A stretch of DNA of 64,000 nt from Gamarada debralockiae (lineage: Eukaryota; Ascomycota; Leotiomycetes; Helotiales; Hyphodiscaceae): NCBI GenBank assembly GCA_002803225.1, contig NXFV01001132.1:1-64000 (forward strand). Direction: 5' to 3'. The translations under genes were made by a program, and so were the position numbers. Below are positions 1 through 12,695 of the stretch, piece after piece (the stretch's first letter is position 1; each line of letters begins with the position of its first letter). The notes below the pieces were generated by a model that saw only the letters and a list, made by a program, of their open reading frames with translations, had not been told where the DNA came from and did no database searches.

Positions 1-642
1 GCCGCTCCTGTCGCCACGTCCCAGAGCTGTACTGTCTCGTCACCTGACCCAGACACAATGAGCTTATTGTCGGGCGAGAAGGCAACTGAGTTGACCCAGC
101 GCGAGTGGCCCTCGAGCGTCTGTAGTATTGCTCCTGTTGCTATGTCCCAGAGCCGCACTGTCTTATCGCCTGATCCAGACACAATAAGCTTGCCGTCAGG
201 CGAGAAGGCGACTGAGTTGACTGAGTCCGAGTGGCCCTCAAGCATCTGCAGCAGCGCTCTTGTCGCCACGTCCCAAAGCCGCACCGTCTTGTCCTCTGAC
301 CCAGACACCACGAGCTTGCCGTCAGGTGAGAAGGCGACTGAGCTGACCGGGCCCGAGTGGCCCTCGAGTGTCTGTAGTGCCGCTCTTGTCGCTGCGTCCC
401 AGAGCCGTACCGTCTTGTCCTCTGACCCAGACACCACGAGCTTGCCATCAGGTGAGAAGGCGACTAAGTTGACCCAGCCCGAGTGGCCCTCGAGTATCTG
501 TAGCGCCGCTCCTGTCGCCACGTCCCAGAGCTGTACTGTCTCGTCCTCTGACCCAGACACGACGAGCTTGCCGTCGGGCGAGAAGGCGACGGAGTTGACC
601 CAGCCTGAGTGGCCCTCAAGCATCTGCAGCGCCGCACTCCAC
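1..642 (-). repeat. Tandem 126-bp WD40-coding repeats
   Basis: About five copies of a 126-bp unit (42 codons) in head-to-tail order, continuing past the left edge. Copies differ at only a few codons, mainly just after GHS, in the D(E/K)TV(Q/R)LWD segment and around DVATGA/DAATRA. High identity with clustered differences is the pattern reported for HNWD genes, where repeats are shuffled and homogenised while binding-surface residues diversify. Confidence 0.85.
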
Positions 643-3272
643 TCTGCTTGCACTTTCGGTTTCCTCTGGATCCAAGCTGGGATACACTTCTCAAATTTTG
701 CTCGAACAATACTCTTCTCTGGGGCAAAGACAAGGGCCGAACAGTATAGTTGGAGGGGTGTCTGTTCAATCACTGATCGGTTATATAAGGCAAATCGCTT
801 TGCATCATAGACAAATGCTTGTAGATTAGGACTTTTCCCGGCCTTAGCATAAATTAGTCGATATTCGCTAGAAACACTATAAAGAAAGCTTACTGGGATC
901 AGAGCCTCTAGAGAATTTACTGCAAGAATCCCTTCTGAAGTCTTTCCGATCCAGCTAAGGGCCTCAAGCCAGTGAAGGAGATGTACCCGGAGAAACTGAT
1001 AAACTTGATCGTTATCGTAAAACCGAGCATCACTCTTCTGAAGATGTTGAATCCAGTAGAGGCATGCGTACCTGACCTCTGGAGGAAGACATTGTTTTAT
1101 TCGACTTCTCTCTACATTAGCCACAAGTGTACCGGGAGACTCTTGCCCGCAAATATCTTGCTTGAGAGAGTTTGACATAAGCCGGATACAGTCAGCAGCC
1201 AACGTTCGATGCGCTTGCTTCTCGTTTACTTGAAAATTCGAATCACTGCACCTCTCCTTATTAAGTAGGAAGTCGCGAAATGAAGGATGATGCAGACGGA
1301 GTGGGCAGCTTTGGTCACCGGGGATATCCAGGATAGCGTGTAGATCATTAAGCGTCTGGGCAACCTGATGTATAGTGACATGGAGTAGCCTGCTTATAGA
1401 GCTAGCGGAGAGCGGAGAGAATAGAATAACTATACTTCCAAGAACTTTCCGAAACCTTGATAGTATACACTCTCTTTCAAATGTATCATAGCCATGGCGG
1501 ACGGAGTTTTTGAGGACTGTAGTGTAGATCTCGTTAAGGTGACGCTCTGGTGCGGTGGCGGATGCGTCGCTCTGGAGGATAAGGGAAAGTCGTCTTTCAG
1601 CAAATTCTCTGCCATCTTGAATAAATCGACAGGCCGTTGCAGCCCAGATAAAGAGGCCGCTAGCATTTAGCACCAGCTGTTTAAGAGCCTGCTCGCCTGG
1701 CCAGCCAGCTCCGAGAGTCCATTCCTGCGCGATAAGTCTGAGATTATATTCTAGGAAAATAGAGATGTCGTGGCTTATAATCGATGGCGATATGTTATGA
1801 AGCACAAAGTCCTGGTGTTCCGTATCCGGTATCTGGCAGAAACCATATCGAATCGGAATCTCAGGTCTACTCGTCAGAAATACTCGTAGCCGGACTCTCT
1901 CCAATAATCGAGCATTAGCTGAGAGTTGCAGAATAGTACGGATATTATTGTCATCGTCACATTCATCAAGCGCATCGACTACTAGAACATACGGGGCAAT
2001 GCAGCCGCGGTCGTCTAGTTTTGAGAGCGGGTCGAGGACGAGAAGCTGCCACTGATCACGGAGAGACCGGCTTGCAATGTCGCTATGCTCTATAATAGCG
2101 TCGCAAATGAACCGATAGACAGTCGGCACACTGCTCGCAAGTTGTACCGCAATGCTTGTGACGAACTTGCCGGCATGGCTGACATCTCCACCGCCTCTTG
2201 AGAAGAAGAAGCTGGCTCCAAGACGCTTTTGCTTATGGAATGTGTGGGCGATAGTCCGAGCAACTGTGGACTTTCCCGTGCCAGCCAAGCCGTTCAGCCA
2301 GAAGATCAAGCGATCATCGTGTTCACCAGCCCAATTTTGTATCTCACGCAGAACGTCGACGCGGGTTTCAGGGAGACAGGTAGGTTCGTGCTGCCTATGA
2401 TACGAGTTAAAGGGCGCTTCAACAGCGAATGGCAGACGATAAAGTAGGTTATTGTCGGGTCCTGAGTTACCGGTTAGCGCTCGCTTTGATTGCTATGCAG
2501 GATGTCAAACCGAAGTTCTGCGCTCACCCTTTGAAGGTTTGTCAATCTCCTCCCGGAGCCGTTTGAATGCGTTCTCTCTCCCTTCGCCATAGAGGACCGG
2601 TATTTGGATGTTGAAAATGCCTAGAAGCGAGTACGCCTTGTCTTCTTCACGTGTAGTCTCGCGTTTTTCTGCCCATGAAAGTCGCTCAGTGATACTAAAA
2701 TTAGACAGGGGGCTTCCTTGAAGAGCTCTGACGGGGATTCCTGTTATCTCGTGGATAAGTCGCTCTAGCGATTTCTTGTCGCCCAGTTGTTCCCAATCTT
2801 TCGAGAAAAATTCAACGGATGCCGGAGCAAGAAGCTCTTGAAGGGTCCAACCCCGAGTAAACCATCTGCTTTCCCGAAAGGCCAATTCATAGGGCAGCTG
2901 GTTGAAGTCGTTGACATCGAAAGCATGTCGCGAAATATTCGAGAGGTATACGTAGCATTTAGCCGCATTGTGGTACCAACGAAACATAGAGATTATAGCT
3001 TCCGACAGTACGGCACTACTCGATTTATCGATGCAACAAGTATCCACCCAAAAGTATTGTAAGCCATCACGTCTGGCTTGTTCTCCGCAGAAGCAGATCT
3101 TCTGATAGCCAGACTTGCCCTTGCCAGTGCCATTTATTAAATCTTTAAAAGTGACCTCTTCCGTATCTGCTCCCCATGTGTGCGAAAGCATCGCATATTC
3201 AGGAATATCGCCGCCAACGAAGTCCTTGGTCAGGCTGAACTCGCCATCGTTGTTGTATTCTAGTAAACGCAT
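1..3272 (-). CDS. HET-NACHT-WD40 STAND (NLR-like) protein, C-terminus cut by window edge
   Basis: Likely a heterokaryon-incompatibility or innate-immunity type receptor of the Podospora HET-D/HET-E/HNWD architecture. Exon 1 is 3272-2528. A 66-nt intron (2527-2462, donor GTGAGC, branch GCTAAC) leads into exon 2, which stays open to position 1. Residues 1-248 form the HET domain (AMLSHTWG, FWVDTCCIDK, RGWTLQELLAP, YSLLGIF). After the intron comes the fungal NACHT leader (APFNSYHRQHEPTCLPETRV) and Walker A GLAGTGKST near residue 304, then the sensor motifs LVVDALDECDD and FLTSRPE. From about position 642 down to 1 there are five 42-residue WD40 repeats of the type GHSGWVNSVAFSPDGK..SGSEDKTVRLWD, the last one partial. 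The repeats are almost identical except at a few positions. No frameshift or stop was seen. The number of WD repeats beyond the edge is unknown. Confidence 0.9.
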
Positions 3273-3726
3273 TATTCAGACCAGATTTGAGAGAATTTAA
3301 GGAGAGGGATTCTCAGTGAATATTGAGTCGCTGAGTCGGCTTGCATGCGAAGTAATTCGTTGAGTTGGGCCTAGGGGTGAGATCCGGGCCGGCGCTCTTA
3401 GCGAACGCAGCCTCGCGGCAATGGTGGCATCGTTGTGCGCAGGAGAGTAATGGTTTTGCACTCACCGCCCACAGGCAGTACGAGAAATTGGTAGATGTTG
3501 GCTATTTGATTGGTGGCAGAACCTTCTGCCCAAGGCGGTCTGCAAAACATTAGCCCTGGGGCCTCCGTAGAATATTCTATGTTCATGCGTGACTGAGCCA
3601 TGATATTGTTTTTGTCGCGATCGCCTATCTCGATAGAGAGCACAAAGGAAGATGAGAAGATTCAAGAGCCAGAATAGTCAAATTGATTCAAAGTATCTAG
3701 ATTGTGCCACTGATCAGCCGAATCGG
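3273..3726. other. Promoter side of the HET-NACHT-WD40 gene, no gene seen
   Basis: Upstream flank of the minus-strand gene that starts at 3272, ending at the transposon target site. Short ORFs here overlap each other on both strands and show no recognisable domain. The transposon inserted about 450 bp upstream of the start codon, so it may affect this promoter. Confidence 0.5.
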
Positions 3727-3728
3727 TA

Positions 3729-5813
3729 CGAAGGTCGTGGTCAAAAGTTTGGAATATACAGGGGTTTGTAGCGAATCGGAGCCTGAAGGCCCCTGTAGAT
3801 CCGATACGCCATATTTTTAGCGACTTCCCCCTGTAGTTTAGAGGGTTTCCCCTGTAACTACAGGGTATTAAGCCCTGTGGCTACAGCGACCCTACAAGCG
3901 AGCCTATAATAGGGGGGTATTCTCACCGCCCCTTCACCCCCTCCTCCGGTCTAGGACCCATAGATTTTGATAGTATTCCTAGTCTCTCCCAAGGCCTATA
4001 CACTCTCTTCTTTTACTTTATTCTTAGCCTTCTTCATAGCCATGGACCCGCTTGACTTGAGGCTTATCTTAAAAGGCTATGATTATCGAGAGCAGGACTA
4101 TTATGATATTGATGTTGATACTGATTCAGAAGATGAAGGCCCTGATCTAAACCCTCCTGATTCAGACGACGAATCTACTCCTCCCTCTCCTGCCTTAGGG
4201 CCCTAGCGGCAACCCCGTAAACCCTCACCTGTGCCATCTGTCACTCTCTCTTCTACAACTCTATCACGTGCACCATCAGTTGCGCCATCAATTACACCAT
4301 CTAAAGCTTCTTCTATAGCATCAAAGAAATCACGTTTTCATACAATCGGAGCTAGAATTCAGGCACTTGCTCTACACCAAGGTAGTACGCACTATGCGGA
4401 AGTTACAGCTATCACTGGTATCACCCAAGGTACTATATCAAAGATTAGATCGAAAGCTCAAGCTCGTGGATAGGAGAAAGGCCAAGTAATTGAAACATAG
4501 CATGTAGATGATGTACCTTTGGGAGAAAGCCCATTTCTCAGGCTACTATCAATAAGATCATTGAGACTATGACTAAGAACTCAACTACAAGGATGTGGTC
4601 ATGTGCTCGAATTACAGCTGAAGTATCAAATACTCCTAGCTAGCAAAAGGTCTCTGCGAGTATAGTCTACAGGATACTGAAGGCAGAGGGTTATGGTGTC
4701 TTCAAATGAACAGTCAAACTAGGGCTCACTGAGGAGCAAAAGCGTACAAGACTAGCCTGGTATTTAGAGCATGAATAGATGACTCTAGAGGACTAGAAAA
4801 ATGTGATCTTTTCAGATAAGAAAAGTGTTCAATTAGGAGGAGTAAGAGGGAGAAGGCGTTGTTAGAGGAAGAAGGATAAGACTTTTCATCCCTACGTAGT
4901 AGTCCGTAGATAGAAGGGGTTTCAAGAGTTTATATAGTAGTTATACTTCAACTGGCATAAGAAGGGTCCCTACCACATCTAGGAAGCAGAGACTGCCGCC
5001 GAAAAGAAAGCAGCTACGAAGGATTTAGCTACAAGAAACACAGCTAGATATAAGAAGGATAAGGCGGAGTATATGCGAGATAATGACTTCTCTCGATTGA
5101 AAATTAGTAATAATGTTCCTGGGCCAAAGCCTCAGTTTTGACACGATAAGCATACTCATGCTTATGTGAGAAAGGAAGGGAAGGGAGGTATTAATTAATA
5201 TAGATATCAGATAAAGATATCAAAGCTATTACTTCTTCTATTTACTAAGAGTCTCAAGGCAAAGTTGCCTTGGGTAAAAGTCCAAGAGGATAATACAGGT
5301 GCTCATGCATCAGAATATCAAAGGGAAGTCTTTGAGCTATAGGAGATTAAGAGACTCTTTTGGCCTGGCAATTCACTTGACTTGAATGCCATTGAGCCTA
5401 CGTGGTTTTAGATGAAGAGAGAGACTACAAAGAAGGGTCTAATCACATCAAATGTAGTGCTCAAGAAGGCGTGGATTAAGTGCTAGGAGGACATGCCACA
5501 GAAGAAGATTCAGGCTTAGGTTGAGAGGATTCCAATCCATATTAAAGAAGTAATTACATATAATAGTGATAATTTGTATAAAGAGAGTCGAAAGGAGGGG
5601 GAAAGTAAAAAGAGAATTCATTAAAATATCTCCCTTTAAAAACGTGACTTTATTGGCCTTGAACTAGCCAATTAAAACCTTAATTTTGATATCAAAGCTT
5701 TACAAGGACCCTACAGGGCCCCCTGCCTAAAGCTACAGGGGGTTATAGTACTTACGTTGATCCTACAGGCTACTTAGCCCCTGTATATTCCAAACTTTTG
5801 ACCGCGACCTTCG
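3729..5813 (+). mobile_element. Tc1/mariner-type DNA transposon, complete ends, decayed
   Basis: The element is 2085 bp. Its 36-bp terminal inverted repeats (3729-3764 and 5778-5813, beginning CGAAGGTCG and ending ..ATACAGGGG inward) differ at one base. TA dinucleotides flank both ends (3727-3728 and 5814-5815), the expected Tc1/mariner target duplication. The subterminal zones are rich in short CCTGTAG/CTACAGGG motifs in both orientations (3830-3900 and 5700-5780). The ends look young but the interior coding sequence is broken, consistent with inactivation by repeat-induced point mutation rather than slow decay. Confidence 0.9.
4040..5600 (+). pseudogene. Transposase remnant of the Tc1/mariner element
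   Basis: The frame opens at ATG 4040 with an acidic N-terminus (DTDSEDEGPDLNPPDSDDES), then a helix-turn-helix-like stretch at about 4330-4470 (ITGITQGTISKIRSKAQ). DDE-type landmarks follow: IFSDKKSVQLG at about 4805, QEDNTGAHAS at about 5285 and WPGNSLDLNAIEP at about 5360-5400. These match the fold order of Tc1/mariner transposases. The frame is interrupted many times, nearly always by TAG, and at several sites the family expects Trp or Gln (for example before KNVIF and in TWF*MKR). TGG to TAG and CAG to TAG are both CpA/TpG to TpA changes, the RIP signature. No active protein can be made. Confidence 0.8.
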
Positions 5814-5815
5814 TA

Positions 5816-8800
5816 AATGTCCGCAAACCTTCGTGATGTCTTAAACCCTTAGGCAAAAATTCGCAGAATTTCAGTTCCGTGGTCCACTAGGTCTGGTGGG
5901 TCAGCTTGCTTTGCTAAGTCAGCATCGTGGAGGCTAAAGCGGCTTGCTATGATAGTGCTAGTGACAAGGTACTGTGGCTGAGTTAAAATTTTCTGAGTGT
6001 TTATGGCGGAAGCCATTTCGCTAGTGACTGTACAAATTCGTCGTTGGTCTCTTTCTCGTGTCGCGAGCTCAGGCTGTGTGGAGATGCTCCCGTCCATTTC
6101 TATCCTGAGAGTTCCCTTGCACAGGCGTTCACAACCAAGGAGAAACAATTTGAGTCTTGATAATCTGTGACTTGTTGGCAGGCTGACTTTGCTCGAGAGA
6201 GGATTCGCTTGTGTATCTAGTGCCTGATGAGAGCTAAGAAAGCTCTAGCAGTTCTCAAGCTTCTGAGGTAGTGTGGGGGTTTGATCGTAGCATAGGTAGT
6301 AAGCCACTTCGTTAGCTAGATCAGCATAGGTCAGATTCTCTTTTTGAAGATGCATATGACTTGCGAGGTTTTAGAGTTTGAGCCTTGCACTAACATGTAC
6401 TAAACGGAACTCAAGCGGTTTACTTTTGACAGGGGAGGAAAAGGAGCAGAGTACGTCGCTTGAGATTTAAGACACTCTGAATCTGAAATTTCAATATCAT
6501 CAAGATGCAATTGCCACAAAATGCTTCCATGAGCATCGGCAGAAAGAGAAGAAGCTAAGAATCAATATGGACACCTCTGCTCAATAAGGCAGTAATCGCG
6601 CTGGAGTTGCATCCCCCATTTCTCCTACAAAGAAATGTTGCTTTGTTGTCATTGTTTCTATTTTCCTTGGCGTGCTCTTTCTCATCGTTAATATACAGAA
6701 TCGGAAAGCCATGCGAACTCATAGACTGTCTGAGTGACGTCTGAGCCAGGAATCGATTCATCAGTTGGAAGCTCTATTGATCCATTGCTCCTTCCTAATC
6801 CGTTAGGGAATCTGACCGTCTAGGTCTGCCGGTTCTTGGTGCTTTATAATCAGTCCTCAACTTCAACAAAGATATACCAAGTGATAGAGCCTTACCCTGT
6901 TTATCAGCTAAATCCTTGAAGTTGTGAGCTTGGAGGGGTCATTAAAAAGAAAATTTGATTGCAGGAGCAAAGTCGTTCTCTCCGAAGTCAAGGTTGAGAG
7001 CAGGATTGCCATTTAGTTGCAACAAAACCTCCACCTAGTCTTCAATCAATTGCATGCAGTCTATGCGAGTTTTAAAGCCTTTACAGGAGAAGATGACCCT
7101 TTTCACTTACGACCCAAAGATTTTCAAGACCCCTGAGTACCACCCCTCTCTCGCGCAATGAAAGGCCCAGCGAGATTCCTTCGGCAAATGCTTTCACTTA
7201 CCAACGTCAGATAGAAGCTGAATACTATCCAGCACTCAGGCAGTTCTTGCTGTTCTGGGACAGAAGAAGGATCGCTTGCTCAAGTGAGCGACAACTGAAA
7301 CCTAGCGACGATGATAAATCAAACAACGACGACAACCCCGCTCCCTAATCTCCCAAAATCTCAGACTTGAAATTTATGCAAAAGCCTAAATCCCCAGTTC
7401 AGACCTTGTTTAAGTTTTCTGCTGTACTTTAGTCTTGCAACACGCAGAGCTCCATAGGGCGTGTCTGGATCTCTTCAAATCCGTTGCCTCATTCAAAAAC
7501 TCGGGAAAGCGTTAGAAGATGGAATACTTCTGGTCCTCGACCTTGATTTAAGTCTTACCTGGCAGATTTTAGTACTCTTCTGTTACCTCAAATCATTGAG
7601 TGAGAGAAGAATCAGCCAAAGAAGGGAGAGGGCTTGATCAGAGGGAAATTTGCTGCCCAAGCATGAGAGAACTCCTTCCAGACCCCCACAAAGGCATCTC
7701 TAAATTCAAGCCATGGTTGAGACTGTGATATTCAACTGAACACTCAGCCGCGGGAAAAGGATTTTTTAAGGGCGTGGCTGGTCCGGCTAAAGTGTTCGAG
7801 GAGGAGAGCCTATCTTCCACCTCGCCAAGAGACCGTATATTTGTTCGAGTCCCGAATCCCTGTTTGAACACTTGGAAGAGCTCTCCCCTATTATCGTCGT
7901 TTAAATTTCCATTGTCGATCTCTTTTTCGCTGTCGAAAATTCTTTAGGGTTTAGAAAGTCTCCTTAGATGAATGCTTGGTCAGGTCTTGAAGCTACTCGG
8001 CGAGTGACTTGGAGGCTTGACCTTGGACCCTGAAATCTCTCTCTAGCGTGTAGACGGGGTAGCATTGCATTTTTCTGTAAGAACCTGGAGTTTCCCCACA
8101 ATTTCGAAGGTATATATCGAGTCTCAAATACTGTAACTTGGCGTTCGGTGTTTCAATGGGCATCTTCTAAAGAGCATCATAAATGGGAAGTTCTTAGCAT
8201 TGAAGGAAGGGGTTGTTCTCTTCTAAGTAGAGGCTAAATAACGCAGATATGTTTCTCAAACCATAGCTAAACTTTCTCTTGAACACATTATAGAAGAATT
8301 CTCCTCGGGCAATTCAAAAGGGGCGCGGTCATGTGATACGGCACTGGACAACCTGGTAATGGTCTGGTATAAAACTCTGCTCTGACTTTGAGAGACAATC
8401 TATTGCACAACACAAGTGAAAGTTTTCTAATTCAAGTCAGGTGATGACCTCTTTGCTGATGAGTTCGAACCTGCTCCAGAGCTCACAGTGGTCGTTGAGG
8501 CCGCCGAGCCATCTGGGGTATAAATATCCTGGGTCGTGCGTCAATGGAGGAACGGGTACCAGCGAAGCAAACTGCCAACAGGACCAAGGAATGTGAGGTA
8601 AGTGTCTCTCGCTCATAGACACGCCCAATATATCTCGAAAACTAAATTGTTAGTCCATGTACTTTTGCATACGCACAGCAAGGCCTTAGTCGCATCAACT
8701 GATAGCTCTGTTCATTTAGGATTCCAACACGCTAAAGACCTTATAAGCTCAAATGATCTCTGACACACAACATCTGTCTAGCGGCTTGGCTTGTAAATAT

Positions 8801-10069
8801 GCAATCCAAATCCATCATGGCAATGGATTTCCTCCCCACTGATATCATAGGCTCCCAGGGTTCATAACAAACTGAGACTATCATTGTCAGCAGGTGGTTC
8901 ATCATCAAGTTGAATTTCGTCGCTGATAGCATCTAGAAGGAAATCTTGCTTTCTATCTGGTGTGATATAAGGTCGTAGTCCCCAAGTTTTTACCGATGTG
9001 AATGATTCTTTCATGTAGTTGTTGAAAGAGCATGGAGCATGGGTATTTCTTTCCGATGTGTTGAGAAGTGAGCCTGAAGATTTGGGATTATCAGGGGCGA
9101 GTCTGGCTAATAAAAGCAGAAGTGTGATTGAGAATTGAGATCGCCTCTACGTCGAAGAAAAAACTGGCGGATATTGACACGCCGATATCAATAACACCCT
9201 TATTTAGCAATAACAAAACTTTTGTAAAACTCGACGAAATTTGCTAAAACTTAATGACTAAGCTCTATAGAAGCTAAACTACCTTGCTAGCAAATTTTAG
9301 GAATTTTGATTGGGGTTTCGATCTATTTTTTGAGCCTGAAAGTCGACCGTGAGGGAGTGCCAATATCGGCCAGTTTTTTCTCCGACGTAGAGATCGCTTC
9401 GTAGAAAAGAGTGAATATTTTCGAGGCACGTGATAGGTTAAATTTTTTGAGTTATAAATTGTACCTGCCACAGAAGAAGGCGTGAACTCACCGAGTCTAC
9501 TATGGCGGTAGAAAGTCATGTTACTTCTCTTTGGCTTCAGCATGCTTTTCTTTGTACGTCAATAGATGCTGCCCGACAGCTATTCTTGTGCACCCACGGC
9601 AAGCATTGAAGTCAAGCAATGTGAGTCTCAATTTACGAGGAATTTTTATTATTGTCGAAGGACATCTCCGTGTCACTTGTTCGAGTTATTTTGCCGTTGT
9701 CGAATGACACGAAATAATGTCCATTCTGTTTGAAACAAGGGTTAAAAGATTGTGAACCTATGCGTCGTGGTAGGGAAATTTACACCAACAGGTGAGCAGT
9801 GATAATCCTTGGGACTAAGATGAATCATTTCATCAGCGTGTTCGTTTTGTCCCTACTCTGACATCCATTTTTAATGAACATGAAGTTGTTTTTCAAAGTC
9901 TCACTGCAACTTGCGGTGTTGACTTGAACTGCCATTGCAAATGGGTGATGTGGGCGTTCTGTGGAAGATGCCACTCATGTATTTAATGTGGAATGGTCAC
10001 AGAGATAGAGGAGTTTCGTGGATATGAATGTTTTCTTGTCATATCTTCTTGAATTTCTTGTGTGCACAA
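5816..10069. other. Gene-free stretch of about 4.2 kb
   Basis: No frame longer than 100 codons and no recognisable motif. The short minus-strand frames at 5849-6148, 6555-6761, 7638-7871, 8437-8628 and 9274-9543 show no domain, no clear splice structure and no supporting neighbours. No inverted-repeat ends were found. It could be an old decayed element or intergenic DNA between the STAND locus and the polyketide cluster. Confidence 0.45.
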
Positions 10070-11908
10070 TTACGATTTAAATCGCAAACGCCATACCACA
10101 ATGGTTGCACAGAGGTACATGCCCGCGCAGATGAAAAACGGCAGGCCTAATCCAAAGCCCCCAATCTTGATCCCCAGTGCCCATGTCCCAGACATTAGAG
10201 GCACACCCACCAAAGAACCTATCGTTTCGAAGAATCCCATTCCACTATAAAGTCGCCCGGTATATTCCTCATCCATAACCTCAAATGCGGCGTCCGTTAA
10301 TAGGGAAAGGTTGAAGACGCTGATTCCCCACCCGAGGGAATAGAATACGAGGCCTAGAGTAGTGCGTTAGAATAAGTGTGTATCTTGAGTGAGAGAGAGA
10401 GAGGGCGATCCTCACTGGAAATGAGCAGCCCAATGTTGAATGAGAGACCAATAGCTAAGGAGCCGATACACAGAAGTAAAATGCTCGCTTTGGTGGCCCA
10501 CAGATTGGCGCCTACGCTTGAGAAATTCCAGGTACTTATTAGGTATCTGAGTCCCAAAGGCACTATGACTGTATATAACACCACGTTCACAGCAGCTTTT
10601 AGCGAGAAGAGGTATGCTGCTTGCGATATCGTCCATACGTAACGCATCGACACATACTGAAGCAGAACATTCAGATTGTTGTCTGAGAGCGAGGTGATTA
10701 GAAAGATGAGCAGACAGAGGCCAACATTTCGACTTGAGCGGAAGAGTTTGAAATATTCACGAATCTCTGATTTCGCCTTGTTCCAACCTCGTTTGATAGA
10801 CCTGCTGAAATTGGCGAGTTGTGTTGAAGTCGGCGTCGAGGCGTAAATTTCATTGTCGACATCCTCGTCCGGAGAAAGCAGTGAGTGCGTTTCGTCTGGA
10901 TGAATAATCGCTTCGTTTTGCCCCCGTGATGCTGCCTTGAGAATATTCTTCCGGGTTTCGGGAAGAAGAAATACCACTGGCAAAGCAATCACATATGCGC
11001 CGACGCCGATCCAGAAGGGTAACCATAGGTTCACTGGCATCGTGACTGCTGCAAGCGCTGGAGCTAGGAGCCGGGTAATCTGACCGGCGGAGCGAAAATA
11101 ACCAAACTTGGTGGTTCTGGATCATGAATCTTCAGCGTGAGCTTAGATTTTCTTGGGTAATTCGGGGGGACTGGCCTGTGCACCTCCTCATCGCAGACAT
11201 CGGCTATGATTGCTAGAAGGTTTGTGTTTGTCACGTCTACATAGCCACCTATGAGGTACAAAAATGGTGCAGCGATGATGGCATTGACGCTGAAGGTGTT
11301 GTACCAATATCCTAAATGTATATCAATGATGGTAGTTTCCAAACCCATAACAGCGGTAAAGCTCACCAACAATCATTGCCCATCCATATCCAGATGCCAT
11401 GCAGCAGAGATTTATATATAAGACAGTCTTTCGGCCAAATCTATCAGATACATAGCCCAGTGGTAAGGTCGATAGGAGTTCTAGATGAAGCATAAATTGG
11501 TCAGCCATTCTTGCCAAAGATGCATGAGGGGCCACAAAGAACAAGCCACAACGTACCGCAGGTAAGTCCAATAGTTTGTATGGATCCCAAAAGCAAAGCC
11601 AGTTGAATCTGGATCGAGTTGCCTTTGCACAATTCCTCTGGTACCTGGTCGTTGCCATCAATGGCTGACGGATCGTGCTCTCGATAATAAACGCGGCAGA
11701 TGTTGGATTCGAGCAGGCGGTTTAGCGGCGGGATGATCAGGCGATCTGCACTATGCCACAACACAGCGATGAGGAAAACCAGCCACGGCGTGAGGCTCAC
11801 TGGGATGAGCCCTTTTCGATCTTCTGGTGCTTTGGTGGGTGTATTAACGTTATGGTCTGGCACAGCCTCCTGGGGTTCTTCGTCGGGGGAAGCCCTCGTT
11901 CGACTCAT
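10070..11908 (-). CDS. MFS transporter (polyketide cluster flank)
   Basis: A 522-residue major facilitator protein in five exons: 11908-11557, 11480-11367, 11311-11184, 11106-10416 and 10353-10070. All four introns are 55-77 nt, and phases stay in frame to the TAA at 10070. The N-terminus is cytosolic (about 35 residues). TM1 (LVFLIAVLWH) is followed by a loop typical of one fungal MFS group (SADRLIIPPLNRLLESNICR). Motif A is GYVSDRFGRK near residue 124. ADVCDEE straddles the third splice site and reads into FGYFRSAGQITRLLAPAL. A long central acidic loop (SLLSPDEDVDNE) separates the two six-helix halves. It sits beside the cluster P450, with a shared intergenic region carrying a repeated motif, so export of the polyketide is the likely role. 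Substrate is unknown. Confidence 0.85.
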
Positions 11909-12695
11909 CTTGATGTTAAAGGTTTGTGTCCCGGAGACAAGACGATGCTAAAAGAAAGGGCCAGTATGCCAGCATACTGTACTGTAAGTTATCTGTTGCG
12001 GTGTAATGGACTCGGTTTTCGAAGTGACTACAAATAGTGAAGGACAGCCTCGGCAGGTATCCGACGTGTTGTATTTGGGTGCCTGAGGCCGCGGAAAGTC
12101 AGCTGTGCAAGTAGCAGGACTCAGCTATACAAGGACTTATGATGCAGGTAATATAAGTCCAGTTCTCGTGGTCCCCAATTTCCTATTCAGAGACAAATAG
12201 GTCTATATATACAGGCCTGATATCATTGTGGATCAGTAAAGTCAGGTGGAGCAAATCAGATCGCGCCGTGCGTAGCTAAGCATGCGACCGGCAACCGTCT
12301 GGTAGCCAGCTTGATTAGGTTGACTTTCCGGAACATTCCGATCTCAGCCCCCGCATATGCGACCGGCATTCCTAAATCCCAAAAGCAGCACTCACGAACT
12401 TGCCGGTCTATTGCCAGTGGCAGGAAGATGGCGATATAAGAGGCGAAAGGTTCTGAGGCGAGAATTGAAATATTTGTACTCTATTGTAGCCAAAAATAAC
12501 TGGAAACAGCCTCACTGAATTCAGCTTCTGTTACGCGCATCTGGGAGCTATTTCTGGTCTAAGTGACCTTAAGATGGACCGTTCAACCAATATTAGGCTT
12601 CCGGTACGGTCCGACCCGTTCCCTATTTTTCCTCACCACAAACCCCGATTTGTAACACTGCATTAACATGAGTTTCTCCACAGTTAGCTCTGCTC
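11909..12695. promoter_or_regulatory. Divergent promoter region of the MFS gene with repeated GACCGGCA sites
   Basis: No gene seen. Carries TGCGACCGGCA at 12283-12293 and 12358-12368, and the core GACCGGCA in reverse at 12401-12408. A further identical 11-mer lies at 13544-13554, in front of the P450. A CGG-containing motif is the kind of site a Zn2Cys6 regulator binds, and one is encoded 5 kb away. The assignment is inference. Confidence 0.45.

Noticed and set aside
58..810. 250-codon plus-strand frame with 42-residue periodicity
   Set aside because: It is the antisense of the WD40 repeats; the periodicity comes from the repeat unit and the minus-strand frame gives proper WD40 motifs.
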